Below the pieces are notes generated by a model. The model did not search any database, was not told where the DNA came from, and saw only the letters and a list, made by a program, of their open reading frames with translations. A DNA stretch of 64,000 bases, taken from an uncultured Aurantimonas sp. (GTDB lineage Bacteria > Pseudomonadota > Alphaproteobacteria > Rhizobiales > Rhizobiaceae). Position 1 is the stretch's first letter; every line of letters begins with the position of its first letter. Location: positions 186,001 through 250,000 of the forward strand of contig CANKZU010000003.1 in NCBI GenBank assembly GCA_947488615.1, in the 5' to 3' direction. A program made the position numbers and the translations under genes. Positions 41,935 to 57,594 of the stretch are shown one piece after another.

Positions 41935-42401
41935 GACTCCGTCGCGCGGGTATCGAAACCGTAGATTGCGTCGGCGCGCTCCTCGAACGCCTTGGCGAAC
42001 CGCCGAAAGGCAAAGTCGAACATCGATCCCATCAGCAGGCCGAGGGTCCGGCTCTTGAACTCGTATTCGATGAAGAAATTGACGTCGCAGCCGCCGTCGC
42101 TGGCTGCCTCGAAGGTCCAGCGATTGTCAAGAAACCGGAACGGTCCATCGACATATTGCACGTCGATCCGGCGTTCGGCGGGCTTGAGCAGGACCTGCGT
42201 CGAGAAGGTTTCCCGAACCATCTTGTAGGCGACCGTCATGTCGGCCACGAGCAAGGTCTTGCCGTCTTTTTCGCGTCGGGAGCGCACGACCAACTGCTGG
42301 CAGAGCGGCAGGAATTCCGGATATGTCTCGACATCCGCAACGAGCGCGAACATTTCATCTGGGCTATGGCGCACGTGGCGCGTCGTCTCGAACTTTGCCA
42401 T
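41919..42401 (-). CDS. Coq10/RatA-like START-domain protein
   Basis: A 160-residue SRPBCC protein of the polyketide cyclase/COQ10 family. It reads MAKFETTRHVRHSPDEMFAL, VADVETYPEFLPLCQQLVVR, STQVLLKPAERRIDVQYVDG and FFIEYEFKSRTLGLLMGSMF. Relatives either bind ubiquinone to aid respiration (Coq10) or are annotated as RatA. Placement 12 bases after lipA, close to the Pdh cluster, fits a respiratory role, but that is inference. Confidence 0.9.
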   Translation of the reverse strand: MAKFETTRHVRHSPDEMFALVADVETYPEFLPLCQQLVVRSRREKDGKTLLVADMTVAYKMVRETFSTQVLLKPAERRIDVQYVDGPFRFLDNRWTFEAASDGGCDVNFFIEYEFKSRTLGLLMGSMFDFAFRRFAKAFEERADAIYGFDTRATESQQAG

Positions 42402-42413
42402 GGTTCCGCAATA

Positions 42414-43388
42414 TTAGGCCGCGGCCTCGCGGGCAAGGCGCGCCGCCTTGAGCCGGTCGAAATCTTCGCCGGCATGATGCGACGAGCGAGTCAGCGGACT
42501 GGACGCGACGACGAGGAAGCCTTTCGCCAGCGCCACGGTCTCAAAGGACGCGAACTCATCCGGTGTCACGTAGCGTATCACGGCGTGGTGCTTCTTGGTC
42601 GGCTGCAAATATTGCCCGATGGTGAGGAAATCGACGTCAGCGGTCCTCAGGTCGTCCATCAGTTGCAACACTTCGTTCCGCTCCTCGCCGAGGCCGACCA
42701 TGATGCCGGATTTGGTGAAGATCGTCGGATCGAGTTCCTTGACCCGCTGCAAGAGGCGGATCGAATGGAAGTAGCGGGCTCCGGGCCGAACCGTCAGATA
42801 GTTCGACGGCACCGTTTCCAGATTGTGGTTGAAGACATCGGGCTTGGCGGCCACCACTGCTTCAAGCGCGCCGGGTTTGCGCAGGAAATCCGGCGTCAGG
42901 ATTTCGACCGTCGTTCCCGGCGTCGCGGCCCGGATCGCGCGGATCGTCTTGACGAAATGCTCGGCGCCTCCGTCGGGCAGATCGTCGCGATCGACCGAGG
43001 TGATCACGACATGGGCCAGACCCATCGCCGCAACGGCGCGCCCAATGCTCTCCGGTTCGCTTTCGTCCAGCGCTTTGGGCAGACCGGTGGCGACGTTGCA
43101 GAAGGCGCAGGCACGGGTGCAAATCCCGCCCATGATCATGAAGGTCGCGTGCTTCTTTTCCCAGCAACCCCCGATGTTGGGGCAGCCGGCCTCCTCGCAG
43201 ACCGTCACGAGATTATTGGAACGCGCAATTTCCCGGGTTTCGTAATAGCCCTTGGACACCGGCGCCTTGACGCGAATCCAGTCCGGTTTTTTCAGACTTG
43301 CCGCCTGATCCGGACGATGGGCTTTTTCGGGATGCCGCGGCCGAGGCTTGACCTCGGCCGACAGGCGATTGTCGAGCACGGTGACCAT
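42414..43388 (-). CDS. lipA: Lipoyl synthase
   Basis: LipA inserts two sulfurs into octanoyl groups on lipoyl domains by radical SAM chemistry. The 324-residue product has the auxiliary cluster motif [13 protein letters not shown] and the radical SAM motif CTRACAFC, followed by [27 protein letters not shown] and LGEERNEV. Its substrates, the lipoyl domains of PdhB and PdhC, are encoded a few kilobases upstream in the same direction. Confidence 0.98.
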   Translation of the reverse strand: MVTVLDNRLSAEVKPRPRHPEKAHRPDQAASLKKPDWIRVKAPVSKGYYETREIARSNNLVTVCEEAGCPNIGGCWEKKHATFMIMGGICTRACAFCNVATGLPKALDESEPESIGRAVAAMGLAHVVITSVDRDDLPDGGAEHFVKTIRAIRAATPGTTVEILTPDFLRKPGALEAVVAAKPDVFNHNLETVPSNYLTVRPGARYFHSIRLLQRVKELDPTIFTKSGIMVGLGEERNEVLQLMDDLRTADVDFLTIGQYLQPTKKHHAVIRYVTPDEFASFETVALAKGFLVVASSPLTRSSHHAGEDFDRLKAARLAREAAA

Positions 43389-43443
43389 GCGACTTACTTA
43401 GCCTCGCCTTGGCACCGTTGCAACGCGTCGAAGCGCTTGGCTG

Positions 43444-43701
43444 CTATGTGCGGCCGCGAATCGCGCGGAAGATGAAGATCAAAAGGCAGGCGCCGATGAA
43501 TCCCACGATCAGATAGGAGAACGAGAACGATGCGCCTGCCTGAAATTCAACCAGACCCGTGAGTCCGAGGATCAGGTTCAGGACGACGGCGCCGACGATC
43601 CCGAGAATGATATTCATGAAAAGCCCCATGTCGCTCTTCATGACCTTTTCGGCCAACCAACCAGCGATGCCGCCGACGATAATTGCTGCAAGCCAACTCA
43701 T
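43444..43701 (-). CDS. GlsB/YeaQ/YmgE family membrane protein (transglycosylase-associated)
   Basis: An 85-residue, very hydrophobic protein with three membrane segments: LAAIIVGGIAGWLAEKV, FMNIILGIVGAVVLNLIL and SYLIVGFIGACLLIFIF. The Gly-rich first and second segments match the GlsB/YeaQ/YmgE stress-linked family, whose molecular function is unsettled. The start MSWLAAI is preceded by GGAG; an in-frame ATG or TTG upstream is less likely. It sits between lpd and lipA. Confidence 0.88.
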   Translation of the reverse strand: MSWLAAIIVGGIAGWLAEKVMKSDMGLFMNIILGIVGAVVLNLILGLTGLVEFQAGASFSFSYLIVGFIGACLLIFIFRAIRGRT

Positions 43702-43905
43702 ACGAATCTCCATCAAAATTTTCGTTCGCATGAAGATAGGGCGAATTGTTCTTTGCCAAGCTCGCCGTGGGACTTTTTTGTGAACGACCGTGATCGGTAG
43801 CGGTTAGCCCGGGATTATCCGTTTCGCGGCGGCACGAGCTCGCGCTTCTTGCCGAGAATGCGGATGTCGATCCCGAACACCGTGACCCGCCGTCGAAAAC
43901 GAAGC

Positions 43906-43928
43906 GGCTTGGGGGCTGCCCCCAAGCC
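43906..43928 (-). terminator. Stem-loop just after lpd
   Basis: GGCTTGGGGG and CCCCCAAGCC form a perfect 10-bp stem with a 3-base loop, starting 7 bases past the lpd stop. On the minus strand GCTTCGTTTTC follows, a weak T-run. It probably ends or attenuates the pdh-lpd transcript. Confidence 0.65.
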
Positions 43929-43934
43929 TCAGCC

Positions 43935-45389
43935 TCACATATGGATGACACGTCCATAGGCATCGAGCACACTCTCGTGCATCATTTCCGACAGGGTCGG
44001 ATGCGGGAAGACCGAGTGCATCAGCTCTTCCTCGGTGGTCTCGAGGCCCATGGCGATGACGAAGCCCTGGATGAGTTCGGTCACTTCCGCGCCGACCATA
44101 TGCGCACCGAGTAGCTCGCCGGTCTTGGCGTCGAACACGGTCTTTACCAGCCCCTCGGGCTCGCCGAGTGCGATCGCCTTGCCATTGCCCTTGAAGTTGA
44201 AGCGACCGACCTTGACCTCGCGGCCAGCCTCCTTGGCCTTGGCCTCCGTCAGGCCCACCGAGGCGACCTGCGGCTGGCAATAGGTGCAGCCGGGAATCTG
44301 CGTCTTCTTCATGGGGTGGACATCCATCCCCTTGATCTTCTCGACGCAGATCGTGCCCTCATGCTCGGCCTTGTGAGCCAGCATCGGCGGGCCGGCGACA
44401 TCGCCGATCGCATAGATGCCCGCGACATTGGTCCGGCCGAAGCCGTCGATCTTGACGATGCCGCGCTCGATCGCGACGCCGGCTTCCTCGAGTCCCAGCC
44501 CCTCGATATTGCCCTGGACGCCGACGGCCGAGATCAATCGCTCGGCCTTCAGCGTCTCGGTCTTGCCGCCCTTGGCCTCGACGGTCACCTCGACGGTCTG
44601 CCCGGATTTCGTCACCTTCGACACCTTGGCGTCGGTGAGGATCTTGAGGCCCTGCTTTTCCAGCTGCTTGCGGGCGACGCCCGCGATCTCGGCATCCTCG
44701 ACCGGCATGATCTGCGGCAGCAATTCCACGACCGTCACCTCGGCGCCCATCGTGCGGTAGAAGGAGGCGAATTCGATGCCGATGGCGCCCGATCCCATGA
44801 CGATGAGGCTCTTCGGCATCGCCGCCGGCTTCATCGCCTCGAAATAGGTCCAGATGCGATCGCCGTCCGGCTCGATGCCCGGCAAAACGCGCGGCCGCGC
44901 GCCGGTGGCGACGATCACATGCTTGGCCTTGTAGGTGCCCTCCCCGAGCACGCCTTTCGGCACCGGGTTCTGCGGCTCCACGGCCGGCTTCTTCATCTTG
45001 CCGACCGTCACCTCGACCGGGGCGCCCTTCCCGGCCTTGGCGATCTTCGCTTCGCCCCAGATGACGTCGATCTTGTTCTTCTTCATCAGATAGCCGACGC
45101 CGCCGTTCAGCTGCGCTGAAACGCCCCGCGAGCGCTTGACCACGGCGGCGATGTCGAAACCGGGCTTTGCGATCGTCAACCCGTAGTCCTTGGCGTTCTC
45201 GGCATAGTGAAAGATCTCGGCCGAGCGCAGCAGCGCCTTGGTCGGGATGCAGCCCCAGTTGAGACAGATCCCGCCGAGGTGCTCGCGCTCCACGATTGCG
45301 GTCTTGAACCCGAGTTGCGCAGCCCGGATCGCCGCGACATAGCCGCCAGGTCCGCCGCCGATGATCAGGATGTCGTAGGTGTCAGCCAT
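43935..45389 (-). CDS. lpd: Dihydrolipoyl dehydrogenase (E3)
   Basis: E3 reoxidises dihydrolipoamide in the pyruvate dehydrogenase complex using FAD and NAD. The 484-residue product has the FAD motif ILIIGGGPGGYVAAIRAAQ, the redox disulfide GGICLNWGCIPTKALL (Cys42, Cys47), the NAD motif IVMGSGAIGIEFASFY, AIGDVAGPPMLAHKAEHEG, and the C-terminal His-Glu pair in HPTLSEM. The start MADTYDILI is preceded by GGAG and overlaps the upstream SGNH gene by 8 bases. Linkage to pdhABC marks it as the Pdh-specific E3. Confidence 0.97.
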   Translation of the reverse strand: MADTYDILIIGGGPGGYVAAIRAAQLGFKTAIVEREHLGGICLNWGCIPTKALLRSAEIFHYAENAKDYGLTIAKPGFDIAAVVKRSRGVSAQLNGGVGYLMKKNKIDVIWGEAKIAKAGKGAPVEVTVGKMKKPAVEPQNPVPKGVLGEGTYKAKHVIVATGARPRVLPGIEPDGDRIWTYFEAMKPAAMPKSLIVMGSGAIGIEFASFYRTMGAEVTVVELLPQIMPVEDAEIAGVARKQLEKQGLKILTDAKVSKVTKSGQTVEVTVEAKGGKTETLKAERLISAVGVQGNIEGLGLEEAGVAIERGIVKIDGFGRTNVAGIYAIGDVAGPPMLAHKAEHEGTICVEKIKGMDVHPMKKTQIPGCTYCQPQVASVGLTEAKAKEAGREVKVGRFNFKGNGKAIALGEPEGLVKTVFDAKTGELLGAHMVGAEVTELIQGFVIAMGLETTEEELMHSVFPHPTLSEMMHESVLDAYGRVIHM

Positions 45390-46077
45390 GGTTCGTCTCC
45401 TCACTCGGATGAGATTGGGCAGGCGAGCCGTCGGCGGCTCCGCGCAAAATCGCTGTCACCGGCTCGACCAAGGCCTCGCCCAGAGCGCGCGTGTGTGTCG
45501 CGTCCAAATGGACGCCGTCGAGTGAGACGGTTTCGCAGACCTCCGCCGCATCGAAGACCGCGCAGCCATATTCCTCGCCGACCTTGGTGATGGCCGAGCG
45601 GAAATGCTGGGATTCCTCGACGCCGTCGCCGAACAGCAGTGCGAAATCCGGCTCCATGGTTTCCGAAAAGGTCGGGGGCGCGACAAGCAAGATCTTCGGT
45701 GCTTCATAGCCGCGCTGATAGGCAAAGGTCTGGATGATCTCGACGATCCGTTCCAACCCCTGACGGGATTCGAACACCCGCCCGCCGCCGGTGTGACGCT
45801 TGAGATCGTTGGTTCCCAGAAGCACGATGACGAGATCGAGCGGCTGATGCGCGCCGAGCGCCGTCGGCAGCGTCTTCACGCCGTTGCGCTCGACCGCGAC
45901 CGTATGGTCGTCGAAGGCCGTCGTACGGCCGTTCAGTGCGTCGGTGATGACGACAAAATCATCGCCGAGCGCCTTGGCGAGCACGTTCGGCCAGCGGTCA
46001 TCGAAGGCGTGACGCAGGCCGGTTTCGGAGTCGTAACCCCAGGTCAGGGAGTCGCCGTAGCAGAGTATCGTCTTCAT
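45382..46077 (-). CDS. SGNH/GDSL hydrolase
   Basis: A 231-residue SGNH-fold esterase with no signal peptide. Block I is ILCYGDSLTWGYD (Ser10), block III is VIVLLGTNDLKRH, and block V is LDGVHLDATHTRALGEAL with the catalytic Asp and His. It resembles arylesterase/acyltransferase enzymes of this fold; the substrate is unknown. It overlaps lpd by 8 bases, so it is translationally linked to the pdh operon. Confidence 0.9.
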   Translation of the reverse strand: MKTILCYGDSLTWGYDSETGLRHAFDDRWPNVLAKALGDDFVVITDALNGRTTAFDDHTVAVERNGVKTLPTALGAHQPLDLVIVLLGTNDLKRHTGGGRVFESRQGLERIVEIIQTFAYQRGYEAPKILLVAPPTFSETMEPDFALLFGDGVEESQHFRSAITKVGEEYGCAVFDAAEVCETVSLDGVHLDATHTRALGEALVEPVTAILRGAADGSPAQSHPSEETNHG

Positions 46078-46120
46078 CGGGCGCCCCGCGGCTGATATTT
46101 CGTCGAAAGTCGAAGTTCGT

Positions 46121-46573
46121 TCATCGCGCCGCCCGCCCTACCTCGGCAAAACCGAAACTAATGGGGAGCGGGTGGGTGAGCGATCGACGGTTCGACAGGC
46201 CGAAGACGTCGCCTTTTCGAGCGGGGAATCCGGCGACGTTCGATTGCAGCGCGCAAAGCTTCGCCCCAGGGCCCTTGATACAGGCCGCGATCGACCGGTG
46301 CGACATGCTGTAGGTCAATTCCCACCGCCCGGGATAGACCTTCGACGTCATCGAGCGGACCACATAAGCGCGTTGATCGGGCGCCGCGTAGACCAGCGTG
46401 TTTCCCAGTCCCATCAGCTTCATGACATATGTCTTGTCCGCAAATGAGTGCGCATAGCGCGCCATTTCCGCTTTCGGCCAGGATTGGGCCGATGCAGACG
46501 TCGCCGGGCCGAAGAGAAGGCTCGCGCCAAACGCCAAACGAGTCCCTGCCACGAAAAAGCGTTCGCGCCTCAT
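46121..46573 (-). CDS. Hypothetical exported protein in the pdh operon
   Basis: A 150-residue protein with a signal peptide (VAGTRLAFGASLLFGPATSA, cleavage near SASA-QSW) and a mature part containing two Cys in a short loop (IAACIKGPGAKLCALQS), perhaps a disulfide. I recognise no family. Its ATG shares one base with the pdhC stop (TGATG), so it is probably coupled to pdhC. A periplasmic product in this operon is unexpected. Confidence 0.72.
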   Translation of the reverse strand: MRRERFFVAGTRLAFGASLLFGPATSASAQSWPKAEMARYAHSFADKTYVMKLMGLGNTLVYAAPDQRAYVVRSMTSKVYPGRWELTYSMSHRSIAACIKGPGAKLCALQSNVAGFPARKGDVFGLSNRRSLTHPLPISFGFAEVGRAAR

Positions 46574-47979
46574 CAAACCAGCATCGACATCGGGTTTTCG
46601 ATCAGCTGCTTGAACGCCCCGATCAGCTCAGCACCAAGCGCGCCGTCGACCGCCCGGTGATCGGTGGACAGCGTCGCGCTCATTACTGTCGCCACGGCAA
46701 CCGCGCCGTTTTTCACCACCGGCCGCTGCTCACCGGCCCCGACGGCCAGGATCGTAGCGTGCGGCGGGTTGATGACCGCGGCAAAGTCCTTGATGCCGAA
46801 CATGCCGAGATTGGATACCGCCGTGGTGCCGCCTTGGTACTCTTCCGGCTTCAGTTTGCGCGTACGGGCGCGCTTGGCCAGATCCTTCATCTCGTTGGAA
46901 ATCGCCGAGAGGGTCTTCTCCTCCGCCCGCCTGATGATCGGCGTGATCAGCCCGCCCTCGATCGACACTGCGACGCCGACATCGGCGTGCTTGTGCTGCA
47001 GCATGGCGGATTCCGTCCAGGAAACATTGGCTGTGGGCACCGCCTTCAGCGCCAACGCCATCGCCTTGATGATCATGTCGTTGACCGACAGCTTGTAGGC
47101 GGGACGGTCGCCCGCGTCGCCCTTGACCATCGGAGCGGCGTCGTTGAGCTGTTTGCGCAGCGCCAGGAGCGCGTCGAGTTCGCAGTCGATCGTCAGATAG
47201 AAATGCGGGATCGTCGTCTTCGCCTCGACGAGGCGCTTGGCGATGGTCTTGCGCATGCCGTCGTGCGGCACCTTTTCGTAGGAGCCTTCTTCGAAGAGTT
47301 TGAGGATGGAATCGTCGCTGGCGGCCTTGGCCATCGGCTCCGTCGCTGGCGGCGCGGCAGCCGCGCCTGTTTCGGCCCGCGCCGCCTTCCTGGCGCCGCC
47401 CTTGGCCGCGGCTTCCACGTCGGTCTTTACAACCCGGCCACGCGGGCCGGAGCCTTCGACGGTGCCAATATCGATGCCGGCGTCCTTTGCCAGTCGCCGC
47501 GCCAGCGGCGAGGCAAAGACGCGCTCGCCCGTGGCGCCATCGGACGCCGCTGGCTCCGCTCCGCCCGAAGCGCGACTGTCGGCGCGCATTGCGGCATCCT
47601 TCGCATCGGCCTTAGAACCCGTCGCTGCCGCATCGGCCTGCGGATCGGCTTCGATCGCGCCGGCCTGTCCATTGCCCTGAGGCGCCTTCGCCCCACTCGA
47701 GGCGCCCCCGCCAGCCGCGGCGTCCTCGGCGCTCTCGCCGTCGGCGGCCAGGATGGCGATGATCTCGTTGACCTTGACGCCCTCGGTACCGGCCGCGACG
47801 ACGATCTTGGCGACCGTGCCCTCGTCGACGGCCTCGACCTCCATCGTCGCCTTGTCGGTCTCGATCTCGGCGATGATGTCGCCGGAGGACACCTGGTCAC
47901 CCTCCTTGACCAGCCATTTGGCGAGGTTGCCCTCTTCCATGGTCGGTGAGAGCGCGGGCATCGTCACGTTGATCGGCAT
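46573..47979 (-). CDS. pdhC: Pyruvate dehydrogenase E2, dihydrolipoamide acetyltransferase
   Basis: E2 is the core of the complex and passes acetyl groups to CoA. The 468-residue product has one lipoyl domain ([20 protein letters not shown], lipoylated Lys in [15 protein letters not shown]), an Ala-rich linker, the subunit-binding domain ([18 protein letters not shown]), and the catalytic domain ending in [15 protein letters not shown] with the active His and Asp. The start [12 protein letters not shown] is preceded by GGAG. An SRPBCC gene separates it from pdhB. Confidence 0.97.
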   Translation of the reverse strand: MPINVTMPALSPTMEEGNLAKWLVKEGDQVSSGDIIAEIETDKATMEVEAVDEGTVAKIVVAAGTEGVKVNEIIAILAADGESAEDAAAGGGASSGAKAPQGNGQAGAIEADPQADAAATGSKADAKDAAMRADSRASGGAEPAASDGATGERVFASPLARRLAKDAGIDIGTVEGSGPRGRVVKTDVEAAAKGGARKAARAETGAAAAPPATEPMAKAASDDSILKLFEEGSYEKVPHDGMRKTIAKRLVEAKTTIPHFYLTIDCELDALLALRKQLNDAAPMVKGDAGDRPAYKLSVNDMIIKAMALALKAVPTANVSWTESAMLQHKHADVGVAVSIEGGLITPIIRRAEEKTLSAISNEMKDLAKRARTRKLKPEEYQGGTTAVSNLGMFGIKDFAAVINPPHATILAVGAGEQRPVVKNGAVAVATVMSATLSTDHRAVDGALGAELIGAFKQLIENPMSMLV

Positions 47980-47992
47980 CCGGAACGTCTCC

Positions 47993-48475
47993 TCAATGGC
48001 CCTTACGCCGGGCGTCGTGTTCTTGTGCGTGGGCTGCCAGATTGGCGACATGCGCCGACCAGCCGCTGCGATGGTCGAGCAGCAGCGTGGCGCGCTCGGC
48101 TTCCGGCGCCGCGTGCCAGCCCTGGTGTTCGATCGTGACGCGGGTGCCGCTCCCCCGCGGTTCAAGCGTTACCGAGACCACCGTGTCGAAGTCCCAGTCC
48201 TCGTCGGCCCAGACCATGACGAAGCCGCGCGGGGGATGATAAGCGGTGACCTTCGCGCGCGTGGTCCGCTGCCGTCCCGACGGATCTTTCCAGGGCTCCA
48301 GGAAGCGACCGCCGTGCTTTGGCTCGAATTCCAATTCCTCGCGCCACCAATTCTTGAAACATTCGGGCTTGGTCAGGCAGTCCCACACCGCAGCCGGCGA
48401 GACATCGACATCCTGGATGATCACGAGGCTATCGCCAGCCTCGTTCGATCCGATGTTCGCGGTCCCGCCGTGCAT
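47993..48475 (-). CDS. SRPBCC (AHSA1-like) domain protein
   Basis: A 160-residue protein of the START/Bet v1-like SRPBCC fold, AHSA1 type: [55 protein letters not shown] and [12 protein letters not shown]. Such proteins bind hydrophobic ligands or act as co-chaperones; the ligand here is unknown. It lies between pdhB (4 bases upstream) and pdhC (13 bases downstream), so it is made with the Pdh complex. Confidence 0.88.
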   Translation of the reverse strand: MHGGTANIGSNEAGDSLVIIQDVDVSPAAVWDCLTKPECFKNWWREELEFEPKHGGRFLEPWKDPSGRQRTTRAKVTAYHPPRGFVMVWADEDWDFDTVVSVTLEPRGSGTRVTIEHQGWHAAPEAERATLLLDHRSGWSAHVANLAAHAQEHDARRKGH

Positions 48476-48479
48476 CGCG

Positions 48480-49928
<1,449 letters not shown>

Positions 49929-49939
49929 CGTTGGTCCCC

Positions 49940-51058
49940 TTACTCGGCCGTCTGCGGAAGTACATCCGCGTAGATATCGGTCCAAAGCTCGGACACATCC
50001 GGCTCCGGATCGTTCTGGCCAAAGTCCGCCGCGTCGGCGACGATCTCGCGGACCTCCTTGTCGATGGATTTGACGTCGTCCTCGGACATGGCGTGGTCTT
50101 CCATGAGCCGCCGCTTGACCTGCTCGATCGGATCGGACTCCGATCGCATCTTCTGGACCTCATCGCGCGTGCGGTATTTCGCCGGATCGGACATCGAGTG
50201 ACCGCGATAGCGATAGGTCATCATCTCCAGGATGATCGGCCCGTCGCCCTTGCGGCAATGTTCGACGGCGAGATCGCCCGCCGCCTTTACGGCGCGAACG
50301 TCCATGCCATCGACCTGTATGCCCGGAATCTTGAAGGACAGGCCGCGGTGAGAAAAGTCCGTCTCGGCCGAGGCGCGGTTGACCGAGGTTCCCATTGCAT
50401 AGCGATTGTTTTCGATGACGTAGATCACCGGTAGCTTCCACAGCGAGGCCATGTTGAAGCTCTCATAGACTTGGCCCTGGTTGGCGGCGCCATCGCCGAA
50501 ATAGGTCACCGCGACCGCGTCCGTGCCGTTGTAGCGGTTGGCGAAGGCAAGCCCGGTGCCGATCGAGACCTGCGCGCCGACGATGCCGTGCCCGCCGAAG
50601 AATTTCTTCTCCTTCGAGAACATGTGCATCGAGCCGCCCTTGCCCTTGGAATAGCCGCCGCGACGCCCGGTCAATTCAGCCATCACGCCGCGCGCTTCCA
50701 TGCCGGTGGCGAGCATATGGCCATGATCGCGATAGCCGGTGACGACCTGATCGCCATCTTTCAGGGCCATCTGCATGCCGACGACCACCGCCTCCTGGCC
50801 AATGTAGAGATGGCAGAAACCGCCGATGAAACCCATACCGTAGAGCTGCCCGGCCTTTTCCTCGAAGCGGCGAATGAGCAGCATGTCGCGATAGGCCTGA
50901 AGTTCGCCATCCTTGGAAAAGGACGCCGGCTTGGGCGGTTCAAAATGCTGGAGCGTCTTGACAATTTCAGCGGACGAATCCGCCGGCGCGCCCTTTTGCT
51001 GGGCGCTCGCTCCGCCCGCGTCCTTCGCCGCGGGGGATTTCTTCTGCCTGGCCGCCAT
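49940..51058 (-). CDS. pdhA: Pyruvate dehydrogenase E1 alpha subunit
   Basis: PdhA binds thiamine diphosphate and decarboxylates pyruvate. The 372-residue product has an Ala/Lys/Gln-rich N-terminal tail, then [40 protein letters not shown], and the ThDP motif [19 protein letters not shown] through [25 protein letters not shown] is the phosphorylation-loop region of the mitochondrial homologue. The start MAARQKKSP follows GGGAGG. It is the first gene of the operon, and an AT-rich upstream region holds two operator-like repeats. Confidence 0.97.
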   Translation of the reverse strand: MAARQKKSPAAKDAGGASAQQKGAPADSSAEIVKTLQHFEPPKPASFSKDGELQAYRDMLLIRRFEEKAGQLYGMGFIGGFCHLYIGQEAVVVGMQMALKDGDQVVTGYRDHGHMLATGMEARGVMAELTGRRGGYSKGKGGSMHMFSKEKKFFGGHGIVGAQVSIGTGLAFANRYNGTDAVAVTYFGDGAANQGQVYESFNMASLWKLPVIYVIENNRYAMGTSVNRASAETDFSHRGLSFKIPGIQVDGMDVRAVKAAGDLAVEHCRKGDGPIILEMMTYRYRGHSMSDPAKYRTRDEVQKMRSESDPIEQVKRRLMEDHAMSEDDVKSIDKEVREIVADAADFGQNDPEPDVSELWTDIYADVLPQTAE

Positions 51059-51150
51059 GCTGCCTCCCGGTCTTGACCTGCCGACATGCGGCCACAAATC
51101 CTGATGGGAGTATAGACGGCGCGCAGCCGTCATCAAGCGACGCAGGGCTG

Positions 51151-51211
51151 TTTAACGGATTTCTCGTTTAATTGCCGCTATGCAGCAAATTAACGGAAAA
51201 TCTGTTAATTT
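51151..51211. promoter_or_regulatory. Two tandem operator-like sites upstream of pdhA
   Basis: TTAACGGA occurs at 51152-51159 and again at 51190-51197. Each copy is followed by a partial inverse (TCTCGTTTAATT and TCTGTTAATTT). The second site is a palindrome with 8-bp arms AAATTAAC/GTTAATTT (51187-51194, 51204-51211). The stretch is strikingly AT-rich for this genome and lies 93-153 bases before the pdhA start. It is probably a transcription-factor site; the regulator is unknown. Confidence 0.55.
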
Positions 51212-51314
51212 ATTTTGTTGCGGTGCAGGGGCGTATGGCAGCAGGGCTGAAAGAGAATCAGACGGTCCCTGACGGAGCGCCAAAGCCGGACTCGGGCCGG
51301 TAGGTTCGCGGCCG

Positions 51315-51623
51315 TCAGCGAAGGATGACGATCTCGTCGTCTGTGGTCACATTGAGCGCCCGGCGCGCACGTTCGTCGATCATGTCGCGCTCGAGCGTTC
51401 CATCATGGAGGAGCTGCACCCGCTGCTCGAGCCGTTCCCGGACTTCAGTCACCTCACCGAGCTTGGCACCGCGTTCGGCCAACTCCCGGCTCAAGGCCGC
51501 CTTTGCCTCCAGGCTATAGCGTCCGCTTTGGGCATGGATTGCGAAATAGGCCAGAAAGCTGACCGTGATCGCGGGCACGATCAAGCGGCCGACATGGCTC
51601 TGTCGCTTTTGGATGGTACGCAT
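51315..51623 (-). CDS. ftsB: Septum formation initiator FtsB/DivIC family protein
   Basis: A 102-residue bitopic protein of the divisome: a short basic cytoplasmic end, one membrane segment (LIVPAITVSFLAYFAIHAQS), then a coiled-coil (AALSRELAERGAKLGEVTEV, RERLEQRVQLL) and the family end LERDMIDERARRALNVTTDDE. FtsB links FtsL and FtsQ in septum assembly. In alphaproteobacteria it is often found between eno and pdhA, as here. The FNT gene on the opposite strand separates it from eno. Confidence 0.9.
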   Translation of the reverse strand: MRTIQKRQSHVGRLIVPAITVSFLAYFAIHAQSGRYSLEAKAALSRELAERGAKLGEVTEVRERLEQRVQLLHDGTLERDMIDERARRALNVTTDDEIVILR

Positions 51624-51775
51624 CTTGGCTCCTTGCCCTCACCATCGCAGGCCTCGCTTAAGAGAGCGTAAACCACGTCCTGGCCATGAATTGTCCAGAC
51701 ACGGATGGTCGCCGGTGTTCTCGCCCGTTAACCGCTGCCCTAAGTTCCACCGTCCGAGCAACGGATAATTGGACG

Positions 51776-52690
51776 ATGGACCGAACGGATCATGAAGGCG
51801 TCGCGGGCAGACACGGGGCATCCGACAAGCCTCGGCATTCGAGCGACGCAACCGAACAGCGACTGGAGGAAGAAGGCTCGCCGCTGAGCCATAGCGAGCG
51901 GCATCAAATCGAGGACCGGCTGAAATTGCGGCCGGTCGCCGTCTACGAGTTGGTTCGCCAGGAAGGCGAAGACGAACTGTCGCGCCCGATAAGCAGCTTG
52001 TGGTGGTCGGGCCTCGCGGCAGGGCTGTCGATTGGATTTTCGGTCTTCGCGCAAGCGGCGATCCGGGCCAACCTGCCCGATACCGACTGGCGGCCGCTGA
52101 TCGATTCCTGGGGCTACGCGGTCGGCTTCCTGATCGTCATTCTCGGGCGTCAGCAGCTGTTCACCGAAATCACGCTGACGGCGACGCTGCCGATCCTGGC
52201 CCGGCCGAGCTGGCGCGGCCACCTCGCGATCGCCCGCCTCTGGATCGTCGTCTTCGCCGCCAATATGGTGGGAACGACCGTCTTTGGCGCGGCGATCGCC
52301 ATCGATATTCTCGATCTGCCGAAGATATCAGAGGCGGCGATCGAAATTTCGCAAGAAGCGATGGAACCGGGTTTCGTCCACACGCTGCTGCGAGGCATTG
52401 CCGCGGGATGGCTGATGGCGACGGTGGTCTGGCTGCTGCCCTCCGCCGGCCGCTCCGGGTTCCTGGTGATCGCGCTGCTGACCTATCTCATCGCCCTGTT
52501 CCACTTGTCCCACGTGGTGGCGGGATCGGTCGAAGCGATGGCCTTGGTCTTTTCCGGCCATCTGTCATTCGTCGATGCGGTCACCGGCTTCTATGTCCCG
52601 GCCCTCATCGGCAATGTGCTGGGCGGCTCGACGCTGTTTGCCCTGATCAGCTACGGCCAAGTCGCCGACGAGTTGGACGAGGCGAAATGA
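51776..52690 (+). CDS. Formate/nitrite transporter (FNT) family protein, YfdC-like
   Basis: A 304-residue membrane protein with a polar N-terminal tail of about 80 residues and six hydrophobic segments. Family features include SSLWWSGLAAGLSIGFSVFA, GFLIVILGRQQLFTEITLTA, FAANMVGTTVFGAAIAID and HTLLRGIAAGWLMATVVWL. It fits the YfdC-like branch of FNT channels, and the transported anion is unknown. The start MDRTDHEG is the most likely; an in-frame ATG 30 codons upstream lacks support. It is inserted on the plus strand between minus-strand eno and ftsB. Confidence 0.88.
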   Translation: MDRTDHEGVAGRHGASDKPRHSSDATEQRLEEEGSPLSHSERHQIEDRLKLRPVAVYELVRQEGEDELSRPISSLWWSGLAAGLSIGFSVFAQAAIRANLPDTDWRPLIDSWGYAVGFLIVILGRQQLFTEITLTATLPILARPSWRGHLAIARLWIVVFAANMVGTTVFGAAIAIDILDLPKISEAAIEISQEAMEPGFVHTLLRGIAAGWLMATVVWLLPSAGRSGFLVIALLTYLIALFHLSHVVAGSVEAMALVFSGHLSFVDAVTGFYVPALIGNVLGGSTLFALISYGQVADELDEAK

Positions 52691-52698
52691 TGAAAGAC

Positions 52699-52725
52699 GC
52701 ACCGGCGGATGGCCCCCGCCGGTGC
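52699..52725. terminator. Stem-loop between convergent FNT gene and eno
   Basis: GCACCGGCGG and CCGCCGGTGC form a perfect 10-bp stem with a 7-base loop, in the 65-base gap between the two stop codons. It could stop transcription from both sides, although neither side has a T-run. Confidence 0.5.
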
Positions 52726-52755
52726 CAAGTCGCCGACGTCAATGCGGCACGCGGT

Positions 52756-57594
<4,839 letters not shown>

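Noticed and set aside
43804..43920. Short minus-strand frame after lpd (about 37 codons, ending KKRELVPPRNG)
   Set aside because: The text looks protein-like, but the only start is a TTG inside the terminator-like stem and there is no ribosome-binding site. It is too short to support without conservation.
51151..51211. CtrA cell-cycle regulator sites (TTAA-N7-TTAA) before pdhA
   Set aside because: TTAA pairs are present but spaced by 11 or 12 bases, not seven.
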